Shown piece after piece: positions 31,986 through 43,304 of a DNA stretch of 64,000 nucleotides (the first letter of the stretch is position 1; each line of letters begins with the position of its first letter). This DNA is from Acanthosepion lycidas (Eukaryota > Mollusca > Cephalopoda > Sepiida > Sepiidae). Under the pieces are notes generated by a model, which worked only from the letters and a program-made list of their open reading frames with translations, made no database searches and had not been told where the DNA came from. A program made the translations under genes and the position numbers. The stretch is from assembly GCA_963932145.1 (NCBI GenBank), contig OZ010596.1:80540875-80604874 (forward strand), written 5' to 3'.

Positions 31986-32560
31986 TTTGATTATTGTTGT
32001 ATTGGTGTCGTGCTTCTGCTATATATCTTGAGATACTGGAAAAGATCTAAAGAAGAATCTGCAATATTATCAGTCCCGATCTGGCATCTCAGCTTCGATC
32101 TCTTTCCTACCGTCGTAAATTAGCTTCCCTGTCCCTTTTCTACAAATATGTTCATGGTAATTTTTTAGACGAGCATCCCTCTTTGATTTCTTGACTTTAT
32201 GAATTTAAGCGCACTACTAGATTGGCTGTTAGGTCTCATCACTGTACTGTTGTAATTGCTAAATGTAACCGTAAGTTCTATGCTAATAGTTTCTTCTCTC
32301 GTACTCGTCGCCGATGGAACTCTCTTCCAACCTCTCGCTCTCTCGTCAACTACAAGGTACAATATAAATGCAACGTTAATCACCATGATTTGTCTTTTTG
32401 CATCCTGTTGTTCTTATCGTCCGTTCTCCTCAGTAACGTTTTCTCAGTTTCTTCCACTCTACTGTCTTTCATCTTCTGTAACCGCTTGCGTCGTAGTGGC
32501 TTTATTGCCTTGGTATTGGGAGCAAGTATTACGAAGAAAAATTAGAATTAAAGAGTTAAG
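31986..32560 (+). pseudogene. LINE-A C-terminal fragment (longest coding remnant)
   Basis: The plus strand encodes, with a few stops, the end of a CR1/jockey-like reverse transcriptase protein: LASQLRSLSYRRKLASLSLF and YKYVHGNFLDEHPSLIS (32085-32190), LYEFKRTTRLAVRSHHCTV (32195-32250), then FFSRTRRRWNSLPTSRSL (about 32290-32345) and KCNVNHH near the end. The FxRTxxxWNSLP motif is typical of the C-terminus of many invertebrate LINE proteins. The family tail CGTAGTGGCTTTATTGCCTT follows at 32492. The catalytic RT core is absent. Confidence 0.78.
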
Positions 32561-33040
32561 TAAGTTTTAGACACTTCTAAGATTTCCCTGACATTGCACG
32601 GAAGACACCGCTGGTGACTTATGTGATAATAAAATTTACCTAAGTCTGGTTAAAGGTTGACATTGCCGGGAACTCAAGGGAGCGCGAACACACTTATCAT
32701 TAGTAGTTTAGCGCTAAACTAGCTTGCTGAACATTATCTCACTGCATGGTGTCTGGGTAATTTATACTCGCTCGAAAATGCGTGCCACAATGAAAAAAGA
32801 GAAGGAATTAGAGAGCAGAGAAAACTCTATCACAGAGTAAGAAACTGGGACATCTACATATGCTCTGTATATTTCCTTTCTTTTTCGGTCTCAAATACTT
32901 ACAATGAAAGTGAAACTACAAAGGTCTGCGGTTGATCAAATCGTTGCTTTCTTCTAAACAGGATACTTCGTGTGTTAAACAACATTGAGCAATCAATGGC
33001 GTGCTTCCTAAATATTCGGCTGGCACAGAGTGTTTCCCAG
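32561..33040. other. Unassigned intergenic DNA
   Basis: No recognised coding or repeat family. Confidence 0.35.
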
Positions 33041-33405
33041 ACTTATGCTGGCATCTCCACTTTAGTCACTTTCTCGCCGATGTGATGTGGCTTTCTCTGT
33101 CTTTCTTACACATATTTTTATGGCAACTGTTCTGATGAGCTCTTCTCCTTAGTGTCTCGACTGCATGAATTTAAGCGTGCAACTAGAGTGGCAATTAATC
33201 TCACCGTTGTACTTTCTCGCACTTCTTACCTGTGAAACTACAATCTTCAAATATTTTAAATGCAATATAAATCGCCATCTTCTATCTTCTTGGATCCTGT
33301 TCATGTATTGTCCTTTTCCACACTAAAGTTTTCTCTTTCACTCCTTATAACTCTCTTCGTCCTGGAGGCTTTATCGCCTTGCTGGGGGTGAAATGATAAA
33401 AAAAA
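33041..33405 (+). pseudogene. LINE-A C-terminal and 3' fragment
   Basis: Includes TCTCGACTGCATGAATTTAA (equivalent to LHEFKR), NLQIF-type sequence and the tail GGAGGCTTTATCGCCTTGCT with GGGGTGAAATGAT. It is broken and only the C-terminal portion remains. Confidence 0.7.
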
Positions 33406-33790
33406 ATTCCCCCCGTCCCAACTAGAATGCAATTCAGAATGTTAAGCCTGTTGAAGATACTCCTGCATCAAGGATTTCGTGACAAAATAAAAGTATGTCG
33501 ATGACACGTCAAGAATTCTTCAGACTAAAATAGCAGAAATTTAGTAAAATTAGTCATGTCTGGCACCGGGTTACAAAAATTGAGCATCCAGTGACTTAAT
33601 ACTAATAAATCTACTAGAGTTAATGAAGCTAGTTTTTAAGATTCTCTTCTTTTTTTTTTTTTTTTTTTGACCACTCATATTTGGTTGGACGTTTTTTGTT
33701 CCCCATGACAAACCTGAAGTCACGTGTTTTCCATCTTTTGTCCAGATATGTGACATGTTTTTCAAAGCTGAAGAAGACCATGGATTGAAA
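33406..33790. other. Unassigned, with poly-T run
   Basis: T19 run at about 33651-33669; otherwise nothing recognised. Confidence 0.4.
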
Positions 33791-34098
33791 ATGTGAGCAA
33801 TGAGGAAGTTTTAAGGAGAAAGAAAAAGAAAAACACATCCTTAGAATCAGAACGCATAATGAGGAAAATGTGCTTGGAGAATTTGACACCGATATGGCAT
33901 ATTGAACGCAACAGACCTAGGAAAGCAGTGTATATCTTACGTAATGAGGTTGTGTAAAGAGTTAGAAAAAAGACAAAATTGACTAAGATCTACAGAGGAC
34001 AGGAAGTTGTGGAGAGCCATGTTCATCCATGTCCTGAAGGGATACGGTACATAGAAAAAGAACGAGTTTGTTTAAATTGCTGGTAGACCATGGATTAG

Positions 34099-34132
<34 letters not shown>

Positions 34133-34680
34133 GAGAGAGCGAGCAAAAAACAATCTTTTCTAAGAGCTACAAAGACTAGGAAATTGTGGAGAGCCATGAT
34201 CGTTTATATCCTAAAGGGACACGGTACATAGCAGAAAAAACTGGCTTGTGTAAATTGTTAGCAGAACAGGTATTAAGGGAGATAACAAAAAGACAAAATA
34301 TACTAAGAGCCTCAAAGAATGCGAAATTGTGGAGAGTCGTGATCTACGTCCTGAAGGGACACTGCCCAAAGAAGAAAAAGGAGAAGAATGAGCTTTTGTA
34401 AAGGATTGATAGAAAAGAGATTAGGCGAGACAACAAAAATATAAATATTAATAATTGTTACAATGAACAGGAAGTTATGGAGAGCCATATCCTGGTGTCT
34501 CTTTTTTTCCAACAACAGGTAACGAACAGAAAGGTAATCTACAGTGATCAGTGAAAGACGCTAGTATCAGACAGACACTTGAGATTTCTAAGATCCATAA
34601 TGAAGAAAGAGGGCTTGGAAAATTTAACACTGAAAGTGCATGTTGAAGGCAAGGTTCTAATAGGATAAGATAGGTTCCAG
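33791..34680 (+). pseudogene. LINE-B, three to four tandem C-terminal fragments
   Basis: Repeated coding-like segments include MRKMCLENLTPIWHIERN (about 33857-33911), AGGAAGTTGTGGAGAGCCAT (33998 and variants at 34179, 34328 and 34470; KLWRAMI or KLWRVVI), and LKGHCPKK. The repeats are separated by (GA)n at 34099-34140. 34590-34650 begins another copy (ATGAAGAAAGAGGGCTTGG). No complete domain remains. Confidence 0.6.
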
Positions 34681-34689
34681 TAGGTGTAG

Positions 34690-35745
34690 ATACGTTCGCC
34701 TATCGTTCGGTTCACACTCCTCCCCAGTCTTTCTAGCAGGAGTAGAGGTTTATCCTTTCTTTCGTGTTTAGCATTGGGTTCCCGGTATTTTCAACACTGT
34801 ACTTCTAACGTCTCCGACTGAAATCTGAAATTTTCTTCAATAAAATAATATATTTTCCTCTCCCAAAGGAAGTAGAGAGGTTTGCCTATTGTCCGGTTCA
34901 CACTCCTCCCCAGTCTTTCTAGCAGGAGTAGAGGTTTATCCTTTCTTTAGTGTTTAGCATTGGGTTCCCGGTTTTTTCAACACTGTACTTCTAAGGTATC
35001 CGACTGAAATCTGAAATTTTCTTCAATAAAATAGTATTTTTTCCTCTACTAAAGGAAGTAGAGAGGTTTGCCTATTGTCCGGTTCACACTCCTCCCCAGT
35101 CTTTCTAGCAGGAGTAGAGGTTTATCCTTTCTTTCGTGTTTAGAATTGGGTTCCCGGTATTTTCAACACTGTACTTCTAACGTATCCGACTGAAATCTGA
35201 AATTTCCTTGAATAAAATAGAATTTTTTTCCTCTCCCAAAGGAAGTAGAGAGGTTTGCCTATTGTCCGGTTCACACTCCTCCCCAGTCTTTCTAGCAGGA
35301 GTAGAGGTTTATCCTTTCTTTCGTGTTTAGAATTGGGTTCCCGGTATTTTCAACACTGTACTTCTAACGTATCCGACTGAAATCTGAAATTTTCTTCAAT
35401 AAAATAGAATTTTTTTCCGCTCCCAAAGGAAGTAGAGAGGTTTGCCTATTGTCCGGTTCACACTCCTCCCCAGTCTTTCTAGCAGGAATAGAGGTTTATC
35501 CTTTCTTTCGTGTTTAGCATTGGGTTTCCAGTTTTTTCAACACTGTACTTCTAACGTCTCCGACTGAAATCTGAAATTTTCTTCAATAAAATAGTATTTT
35601 TTTCCTCTCCTAAAGGAAGTAGAGAGGTTTGCCTATTGTCCGGTTCACACTCCTCCCCAGTCTTTTTAGCAGGAGTAGAGGTTTATCCCTCGTTTTCTGT
35701 TTCGTTTTGGTTTCCGGTTCCTTCTAAAGTCTACTTCAACTCTAT
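34690..35745. repeat. 187-bp tandem array
   Basis: The landmark TTCACACTCCTCCCCAGTCT recurs at 34711, 34897, 35083, 35270, 35457 and 35644, a spacing of 186-187 bp and about 5.6 copies. Each unit contains an inverted pair CCTCTCCCAAAGG...AGTAGAGAGG and AATAAAATA. The last unit degenerates after about 35690. Confidence 0.95.
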
Positions 35746-35975
35746 ACTTGTAACGCCTCCGCTTGGACTCTTTTATACCTTAATTAAATCTTAATCTCTT
35801 CAAGTCAACAGTTAGTTGTCTATCTATCCTGCGTAACCACCCTCCAAGAACTTCATTTCTTGCCCTCTCTTGCGTTAATACAACTCCACACAGTAACCCT
35901 CTACCTTGAGTAGCTCTTGAGCCTTGCATTAGGTGAACATTAGTGAAAACGAAAAAAAAAAGGGACATAGATATA
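35746..35975 (+). repeat. LINE-C 3' tail
   Basis: CCTCTACCTTGAGTAGCTCT, GAGCCTTGCATTAGG and a poly-A stretch match the ends at 29370-29415 and 31245-31310. Confidence 0.6.
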
Positions 35976-36034
35976 CAAAAGTATGCGTTTAAATAATGTT
36001 TAAACAAATAAATTCAAAATCTGTCGGATTTAAG

Positions 36035-36190
36035 TTATTTCCTGAAAAGATGTGTTCAAAAGCACTATTCGGGCTTTGTTTGAATCGGGGACGTAAGTTC
36101 GAATCCTGTCGGAGGACGCATAATTCGCTAAGAAGATTTCTCGAGTACTCAGGCCGGTAGATGTAAATAAATAAATATACAGTTTGATAA
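36035..36190 (+). repeat. tRNA-derived SINE (plus strand)
   Basis: B-box AGTTCGAATCCTGTCGG at 36096-36112 followed by the body CAGGCCGGTAGATG. It is the same family as 17945-18150 in reverse. Confidence 0.7.
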
Positions 36191-36273
36191 ATAAACAGAA
36201 ACGGAATATCTACTTAAAAATGAGTATCCATTTAAAAAGAGTGTTTAAACAAATAAATTACACACAAACACAC

Positions 36274-36278
<5 letters not shown>

Positions 36279-36334
<56 letters not shown>

Positions 36335-36362
36335 TGTATGTGTGTGTCTGTTTGTGTGTATA
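36279..36362. repeat. (TA)n with (TG)n edges
   Basis: About 26 TA units, then TGCATGTATGTGTG. Confidence 0.95.
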
Positions 36363-37359
36363 TCAGTGGTGATTCTAGGCCATCAATGTTCCAGGCTCAT
36401 TTAAAACAATATACTATTAATATAACTTAGATGCTGAAATGACTCCTTTTCTCTAACTAAAATATATAATTTTAAAAGATCTCTGTACATGAAATTAAAA
36501 AAATAAACACATCTTGGTATTTTAATATTAATGGTAATAATTCTATAAAAATATAATTTATTTTGATTTTTTTTCCAGACACGTAAGAAAAAAGATTGAA
36601 GACAAAGCCAGATATGTTATTTGTTTTACGATAAAGTGTGTATCTATCTGGAGTGTGTGTTTGTATATATGTCTAGGCGTTAGGGTGTTTATGTATCTCT
36701 CTGTGTCTTTATGTATCTCTCTGTATGTGAATTTTAATGTATTTTTATGATCAATACTGATGAATGATATCATATTTCCTCAACACTTCCCGATCACACT
36801 CCTCGCCCGAACCCTCCAGTCGACGAGTTAAGGCTGCCACTGATTTTTACTTAATTGAAGGTCGGGCTAAAATTTAATTTTTTTCTCAAAAGATACATTC
36901 CGCTAAAAAACTTATACCGTACGGAATAAATTATTTAATTGGGCTTTTAAAAAGAGTAAGTTGAAATATGTGTTCTTTGAAAAAAACAGGATATACAAGT
37001 CATTACAGATTTTTAAAAGATTATTTATAAAATTAAAGCAAGAAATACATTGCTTATTAAATTTGTATCCAGCTAAAATAGGACTCAGGCCAATCTGAGC
37101 TGGATAGCTCGACTAGCCACGTTAATTTTGTTTTATTCTTTGTTTTTTTTTGTTGTTATTGTTCTTTCTTTCTTCTTTACTATGAACAATATCAACGAAA
37201 TGTATTTCGGTCAATATTTTGAGGCACGGAGTTAAATAAATTTTGGATCCAGCTGGATTAAAACAACGCAGTACGAAAAGTTTTTGTTGGTTTGAAACAG
37301 AAATTCTTGAGTGTTGACTCACATTTGCGCGAAACCCGACAAGACCTCCCGAGTTGCTA

Positions 37360-37362
<3 letters not shown>
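36363..37362. other. Unassigned AT-rich DNA
   Basis: 1 kb without a recognised gene. The end pair CAGTGGTGATTC (36365) and GGCTGCCACTG (about 36832) vaguely resembles hAT termini but lacks a matching target duplication. Confidence 0.35.

Positions 37363-37403
<41 letters not shown>
37363..37403. repeat. (TA)n microsatellite
   Basis: About 20 TA units. Confidence 0.95.
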
Positions 37404-37404
<1 letters not shown>

Positions 37405-37925
37405 TGAATAAATTACAGACATTATGTATGTTAATTTTTAACAAAATCCGTTCATACTCACGAATAACCTTCCGTGTATTGATGTTAAGGGATTAGAGAA
37501 ATGTGTTATAGCTGTTTAAATTTATTTTATTTTAATTTGTCAAGTACTTTCGATCTTCTTCCAAAATCATCTTCAGGTTGGCGAGTAGTAGAAAAGTATA
37601 TGTTGTTCATCGGTACAAGTATTTATACAAAGTTGTGCTTTTTTTTATCCATCATCATAATTGTTTTCCTTATTTTTTAAATGCAAAACGATTGACAATG
37701 TGCTAAGCGTTCATTAGAACGTGAAAAAAATTCTCCATTATGGGATTTTTTTCATGTTATAATGTCATGGTCATTTGCGCATTAAAGCGTGAAAAACTGT
37801 TCCTTTACAGGCATTTCAGAACAGTATTGTACTATTCATTCAACACACGGAAGGTTATTCGTGAGCATGAACGGATTTTGTTAAAAATTAGGAGATATAA
37901 TGTGTGTAATTTATTTAGTCAGACA
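37405..37925. repeat. Fold-back cassette with ~75-bp arms and hammerhead-like motif
   Basis: 37407-37482 (TTTTTAACAAAATCCG, CACGAATAACCTTCCGTG) is the reverse complement of 37840-37922 with several mismatches. The spacer holds a minus-strand motif at 37547-37576: CTGAAGA, one extra base, a GAUUUU/AAGAUC stem, then GAAAG. Confidence 0.7.
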
Positions 37926-37959
37926 TGCCTAAAAGAAAATTTGCTACCTAAATACACAC

Positions 37960-37967
37960 ACACACGC

Positions 37968-38020
<53 letters not shown>
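37960..38020. repeat. (CA)n(TA)n microsatellite
   Basis: CACACACACAC then about 24 TA units. 38021-38260 is unassigned, with T runs. Confidence 0.9.
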
Positions 38021-38021
<1 letters not shown>

Positions 38022-38261
38022 TTTGTTGGTATAATTTTTATAATTATATTTTTTCTTTTCCCTGTCCCTTTAATTCACCTCATCCATGACAGACTTCTTT
38101 TTTTTTTTTCTTTTTTTTTCTTGTCATAATTTGTGTTTCCCGTTAACAGTTCTGATGAGAGGGGACGAAACCGGTCGACTGGTGTGTGTGTTTTTGATTT
38201 TATTTTAAATCTATCATGGCCTATGCTTTTTATGCCACAATACGTTTCTTTACTGTTTCAA

Positions 38262-38452
<191 letters not shown>

Positions 38453-38635
38453 TAGTGCAAAAGTAGGTATACGCTATTGAAAAATAAACTGTGCTCACAA
38501 AACATATTGTATTGATTATACAAACATATAAATAATAATGTCTTTTTATTGTTTCAAAATCCATTTGCGCTTCTCGCCCGTTAAAGTGCCAGCCATTATT
38601 AAATTAACATTTTTCCTGCAAACCTTCATCATCAA

Positions 38636-38661
38636 TATTATTATTATTATTATTATTATTG
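38636..38661. repeat. (ATT)n tract at the 3' side of an RTE-like LINE
   Basis: About 8 ATT units. It lies downstream (minus sense) of the LINE fragment starting at 38680 and may be its tail. Confidence 0.75.
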
Positions 38662-38679
38662 CAAAATAAAAATTATAAC

Positions 38680-39600
38680 AATTTTTATTATCAGTCGCTT
38701 ACTCCGCCTATTGCATTCTTCGCATCAATATGAGTTATTCTTCTCCACAAAGTTCGATCACCAACAGCAAAGAGTTCAAAGAGTAAAGGTCAATAAGTGA
38801 ACATTATCGAGCCAGGGTTTTGGCTGTCGACCTTTGTTCCTCTCACCGGCCAACTTCCCTTCTAGGCATAAATTACTCACACCATGAGTTGATCTTTTGA
38901 TATGACCATGCAGTTTAAGTACTCTTGACTTTATAACTGATATGATTGGCTTAAGCTTGATAAGGTTGAGTAGGTCACTGATGGAGATATGGTCGCCGAG
39001 GCGTTTATTAGTCATGATGTGGTTTTAGAATGTAGCGAGCATTTGCAATGACATTGTCGTCCAGTTAACACAATCGAGACCATATAACACAACCGGCAGG
39101 GTATAAGTGTCAAAGATCTTAGCCTTCAAATGATGAGAAACTCATTTTGATGTTAACACTTCTTTGTTCCTGTTGAAGCCGGAGCAAAGCGATGTTGCAC
39201 ATCAACGATGCCATTATTGTTTGATGATAAGCTTATGACCGAGATACATGAACTCCGTACCTTGGGTGATTTGCTGATTGTAAATTATGAATTGCAGGCT
39301 GTTGTCATGCACTTCGTTTTTGAGGCGTTGACGTTTAAGCCAACCTCTAGCGAATGTTTGGCCTGTACATTCAGAAAGTTTTGCAAATCACTTTTAGAGT
39401 AAATCATGATAGCCATATCATCTGCATCGCTAAGGTTTGATACGATATGACCTCCTATTTGATAGCCAGTGGAGCATTCCTCTCCTGTTTCATAGGTAGG
39501 CACGGTTATAACGATACAGAAAAAAAAAGTGCTGATAGGACGTCTCCCTGCTGGGCCGGCGCGTCTTACCCCCGAAACCACCGACTGGAGCGGTGGGCGT
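38680..39600 (-). pseudogene. RTE-like LINE reverse transcriptase fragment
   Basis: On the minus strand, motif B is readable as AQQGDVLSALFF (about 39520-39555, in a shifted frame). It is followed by GGHIVSNLSDADDMAIM (about 39405-39455), the catalytic motif C with the usual Y replaced by D before ADD, and then KHSLEVGLNVNASKTKCM. The thumb and C-terminal part follow as IFDTYTLPVVLYGLDCVNWT (about 39060-39120), RVLKLHGHIKRS and RNKGRQPKPWLDNV (about 38800-38845). The order and motifs are those of a LINE RT; RTE-like is my best guess. Several frame breaks are present. Motifs upstream of B are missing here but a minus-strand motif A piece lies at 42850-43110. Confidence 0.75.
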
Positions 39601-40495
39601 TTTCTGGGGCTCCCATTGTGGACTCTGCAATTTTGTTTTCAGCATTGTGTTATGGCCAACCGCTATTTTAAAAAGTTATTCTTAAACTGACGTTGTATTG
39701 TCAGTCATCAACTAATAATATACATCGTGTATCTGCATGATCGGTGAGGTGTGTATTATGCAGGAATCCCCGATGAGGCTAGAGTCCCAAAATGGGTAGT
39801 TTCAGCAGCGGTTATTTTTTATTTTTTTTGCATTTTGTACTTTTTGGTTTTTGTTCTACCTCAGTTACATTATCAATCATCAACTATAATTATCGACAGA
39901 GCCGGTGCTTACTACCCCGAACCTCTCAAGCGCGTTGGGGCCCCCATGCCTATCTGGGGGGCAGAAGTGCTAATTTCAGTCGCACTCATTTTTTTAAATT
40001 GTAATTTTTTTCTGAACAGTTCTTTTAAATCACTTAAGAGGGCAATATAACTCGGTAAAATCATTTTTATTCCGGGATCATCCACGAAGGAAGATGTCTG
40101 ATTTTTTTATACTAATATTAATACTAAACAGAGGTTCACAGCTAGTCCCTGTTTTTTTACATTTCTAGAAAGATAAAACCCAGAAAATGATCGCTTAAAA
40201 CATAAAAATGTCTAAAGATTTCAACACATGAAAAATTTTCCAGAAAACTGAAATACTGTTTTAAATCAAATTTTTAAGAGAATCCCGTTTGTGTTGTGTT
40301 GGAATCTTTGTAAAAGTGTTTCTTACAACGGAGATTCGTCAGCGATTAATCTTTATGAAAATGTAAAGATTTCTGACTCAAACATAGTTTTTCGAGTAAA
40401 ATTTAGTCATGAAAATATTAGTGGTTATTACAAAAAGAATAAGATTTTCTCATATTTTTTGTTATGGCACCTTACCCATAATAACATAATGGACT
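39601..40495. other. Unassigned, with two related GC-rich blocks
   Basis: GC-rich blocks at about 39550-39625 and 39898-39970 (GAGCCGGTGC, TTGGGGCCCCCATGCC) look loosely similar and may be ends of an unrecognised transposon. The rest is AT-rich and without features. Confidence 0.3.
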
Positions 40496-41840
40496 ATTCC
40501 ATACGGAATAAATACTGCGCCTCAAGAGGAAGCAGAGAGTTCCGTCTGAAGTCGGGCGACCGGCTGATCGGTTGAACTCTCTGCCGTCGGGCGGGGAGGA
40601 TCCCGAACAAGGCTACGCCGAAGGGCGGAGTTTCTTTCGGGGATGTAAACCAACCCTGAACCCGTGTATACGGGTTCAAAGGGCATATTTTTGGTCGAGC
40701 CCACGGGCTCGGAGATCCTACTTTAAACCGGCCTTGTGCCACATGATGACCTCGTGGGGGTGACTAAGTACTGTTCAGCCCGAAGTCGGGCGACCGGCTG
40801 ATCGGTTGAACTCTCTGCCTTCGGGCGGGGAGAAACCCGAACGAGGCTACGCCGAAGGGCGGAGTTCCTTTCGGGGAGGTAAACCGACCCTGAACCCGTT
40901 TATACGGTTTCAAAGGGTATATTTTTGGCCGAGCCCACGGGCTCGGAGATCCCACGTTAAACCGGCCTTGTGTCACATGATGCTCTCGTGGAGGGTGAAT
41001 AAATACTGTTCAGCCCGAAGTCGGGCGACCGGCTGATCGGCTGATCGGTTGAACTCTCTGCCTTCGGGCGTGGAGGAACCCGAACCAGGCTACGCCGAAG
41101 GGCGGAGTCTCTTTCCGGGAGTTAAACCGACCCTGAACACGTGTATACGGGTTGAAAGGGCATATTTTTGGTCGAGCCCACGGGCTAGGAGACTCCACGT
41201 TAAACCGACCTTGTGCCACATGATACTCTCGTGGGGTGTGACTAAATACTGTTCAGCCCGAAGTCCGGCGAGCGGCTGATCGGTTGAACTCTCTGCCGTC
41301 GGGCAGGGAGGATCCCGAACAAGGCTACGCCGAAGGGCGGAGTCTCTTTCGGTAAGGCAAACCGACCCTGAACCCGTGTATACGGGTTCAAAGCGCATAT
41401 TTTTGGCCGAGCTCACGGGCTTGGAGACTCAACGTTAAACCGGCCTTGTGCCACATGATGCCTGCGTGGATGGGGGTGACTAAATACCGTTCCGTCTGAA
41501 GTCTGGAGTGAAGTCTGAAGTTTGGAGTGAAGTCCGTCAGCAGTCTGTCAGTCAGAGCGAGCGAGTTCAGTCTGAAGTCTAGAGTTCAGTCTGAAGTCAG
41601 GAGTGAAGTCCGTCAGGAGTCAGTCAGTCGAGTCAGAGGCAGTCGCGTTTCAGACAATTACTACTAAACCTGATTGTTCGTACTAACACTTTTCTACTTC
41701 TCTGTATATATTCCTGTTTGTAATATATCTGTGTTATTCCATATCCGTATTCGAGTCCTTCTTTATTGGTTCTACCTTGGACTATCACCGTGTTACAAGG
41801 AACAGGACCATAACAGTTTCTAAGAAAATTAATTAGTTTA
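40496..41840 (+). mobile_element. LTR with four tandem hairpin modules (Gypsy-like, solo or 5' LTR)
   Basis: The landmark GGCTGATCGGTTGAACTCTC recurs at about 40562, 40796, 41039 and 41274, giving four modules of about 235-243 bp. Each carries a CGCC-GAAG-GGCG hairpin, a GAACCCGT/ACGGGTTC hairpin, a TATATTTTTGG-like box, a GAGCCC/GGGCTC hairpin and TTGTGCCACATGATG. A GAAGTC-rich minisatellite (41490-41640) follows, then the stretch CCTGATTGTTCGTACTAACA to TCCTTCTTTATTGG. TGGTTCTACCTTGGAC (41768) could be a primer-binding site. The 3' part (41656-41815) is repeated at 42229-42383. Confidence 0.65.
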
Positions 41841-42228
41841 AGAGTCAATTAAGTGGATTTTGGAAAAATATTACTTTTAGCTTAAAATATAACGAAAAAT
41901 CTATTTGTTTACGGATTATTTTTTGTGTCGGAGTCTCCTTCCGTAATCCGTCACTTCTAAACAGCCAGCCTCGAACAGAATTAAATACGGACTTACAAAA
42001 GTATCTATCTATATTTCTGAGATGAGGTATTATGTACACTATTTACATTATTCAGACTATTACCTCATCTTTGTCGCTCATATAAACATATATAAAAAAA
42101 ATTCTTAAAAATAAAAAATGAAACGCATCTTTGATAATGACCAAAAGAATAGTAAAAAACGCTAAGAAATGTAGGACATTTAGACAGTTTTTACGCACTG
42201 TTTGTCCAGAAAAGAAAACATTGTTCTC
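41841..42228. repeat. Spacer with one diverged 107-bp satellite monomer
   Basis: 42004-42085 (TATATTTCTGAGATGAGGTA, GTACACTATTTACATTATTC, CCTCATCTTTGTCGC) is a nearly intact single satellite monomer away from the arrays. The remainder is unassigned; 42188-42222 resembles the 15583 arm. Confidence 0.7.
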
Positions 42229-42463
42229 CCTACTAAACCTGATTGTTCGTACTAACACTTTCTACTTCTCTGTATATATACCTGTTTGTAATATATCTAT
42301 GTTATTCCATACCTGTGTTCGAGTTCTTCTTTATTGGTTCTACCTTGGACTATCACCGCGGTTCAAGGAACCGGACCATAACATTTTTGAATATAAAAAA
42401 TTATTCATTATAAAAGTAAATAATGAATATGTACTGAATTTTTCATTTAAATTGGATAATTCC
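42229..42463 (+). mobile_element. Second copy of the LTR 3' end and leader
   Basis: CCTGATTGTTCGTACTAACA through GGTTCTACCTTGGACTATCA and GGACCATAACA repeats 41664-41815 at about 95 percent. It is followed by a short AT-rich leader before the ATG at 42464. Confidence 0.7.
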
Positions 42464-42670
42464 ATGACTTGGCAATTTAAAAAAGGTGCTTCCCTTCCCT
42501 TCCAATTTTCCTTCGAGGGTATGTGGCCCCCAGACTGGGAAACTTTGAAATCGATATGTAGTAGATCGGAGGAGGCTTCATATCAAAGTTTTGCTGGGGA
42601 CGAGACCCTAGCTCAGGCCCTGTTTCTTTGTTTAACTCCCTTCAAGATGTCTACACAAGATCTATTTTGA
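42464..42670 (+). pseudogene. Possible LTR-element gag start, truncated by a MITE
   Basis: A 68-codon frame begins MTWQFKKGASLPFQFSFEGM and contains WPPDWETLKSICSRSEEAS. It lies just downstream of an LTR end and a possible primer-binding site, the expected place for gag. It stops at 42668-42670, directly where the pogo-like MITE starts. I do not recognise a gag domain; the assignment is positional inference. Confidence 0.4.
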
Positions 42671-42844
42671 TACAGTGTAACTCGGATATAAGAGAGTTGG
42701 CGGGACCGGAGAATAAGTCTCTTATATCCGGGTTTGGTCTAATTTATATACATTAACACAGGCTCTAATTTGAGAGCAGAGAAAATCTCTCTTATATCCT
42801 GGTTTCTCTTATATCAGGGTCTCTTATATCCGGGTTACACTGTA
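42671..42844. mobile_element. Pogo/Tigger-like MITE, shorter copy
   Basis: TACAGTGTAACTCGGATATA at the left and GGGTTACACTGTA at the right. It is about 17 bp shorter than the 7762 copy because one internal repeat is missing. Confidence 0.85.
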
Positions 42845-42849
42845 TATGC

Positions 42850-43110
42850 TTTTGAGTTGGTGCAAGTTTCTTTCAGTCGGTTGTGGTTTTACTTAAGAGC
42901 TGCCACATGCTGTCGAAAGCTTTTGTGAAGTCACTGAAGATGATATACACAGGTTTGTTGAATTCTATTGACTTCTCAACGATTTGTTTAATAGCTAGGA
43001 TCTGCTCAAGGGTGCCTCTTCCAGGCTGATACGCAGCTTGTTTTTCAGGAAATGAGGCGTAAAGGCTGTAGTGATAATCACGAAAAGCTTGTAAACATGA
43101 CTCAATAGAC
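42850..43110 (-). pseudogene. LINE reverse transcriptase fragment with motif A
   Basis: The minus strand reads QAAYQPGRGTLEQILAIKQI, VEKSIEFNKPVYIIFSDFTK, then AFDSMWQLL (about 43040 to 42885). IIFSDFTKAFDS is RT motif A with its catalytic aspartate. The fragment has the same orientation as the motif B/C piece at 38680-39600 and could be the other half of one LINE. 43111-43304 is unassigned. Confidence 0.72.
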
Positions 43111-43304
43111 TGATTGGGCGATAGTTCTCACAATCAAGTCAACCAGTGTTTTTTAGTGACCCCACAACTAGGTTCATTGTCAACCAAGACTCAGAGAGAC
43201 TTCACCAAGCCTCATCAATGGAGGCTATCCCGCGCCACATCCCAACTTGGTACTTTAACATTCACGATAATTATTATTTCTTAATATAAGTACAATATTG
43301 GGGT

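Noticed and set aside
36365..36842. hAT-type MITE
   Set aside because: CAGTGGTGATTC and GGCTGCCACTG look like ends, but the inverted match is short and the flanks show no 8-bp duplication.
42131..42463. Long N-terminal extension of the gag-like frame
   Set aside because: The upstream part covers the repeated LTR end, so it is unlikely to be coding; the ATG at 42464 is the more sensible start.
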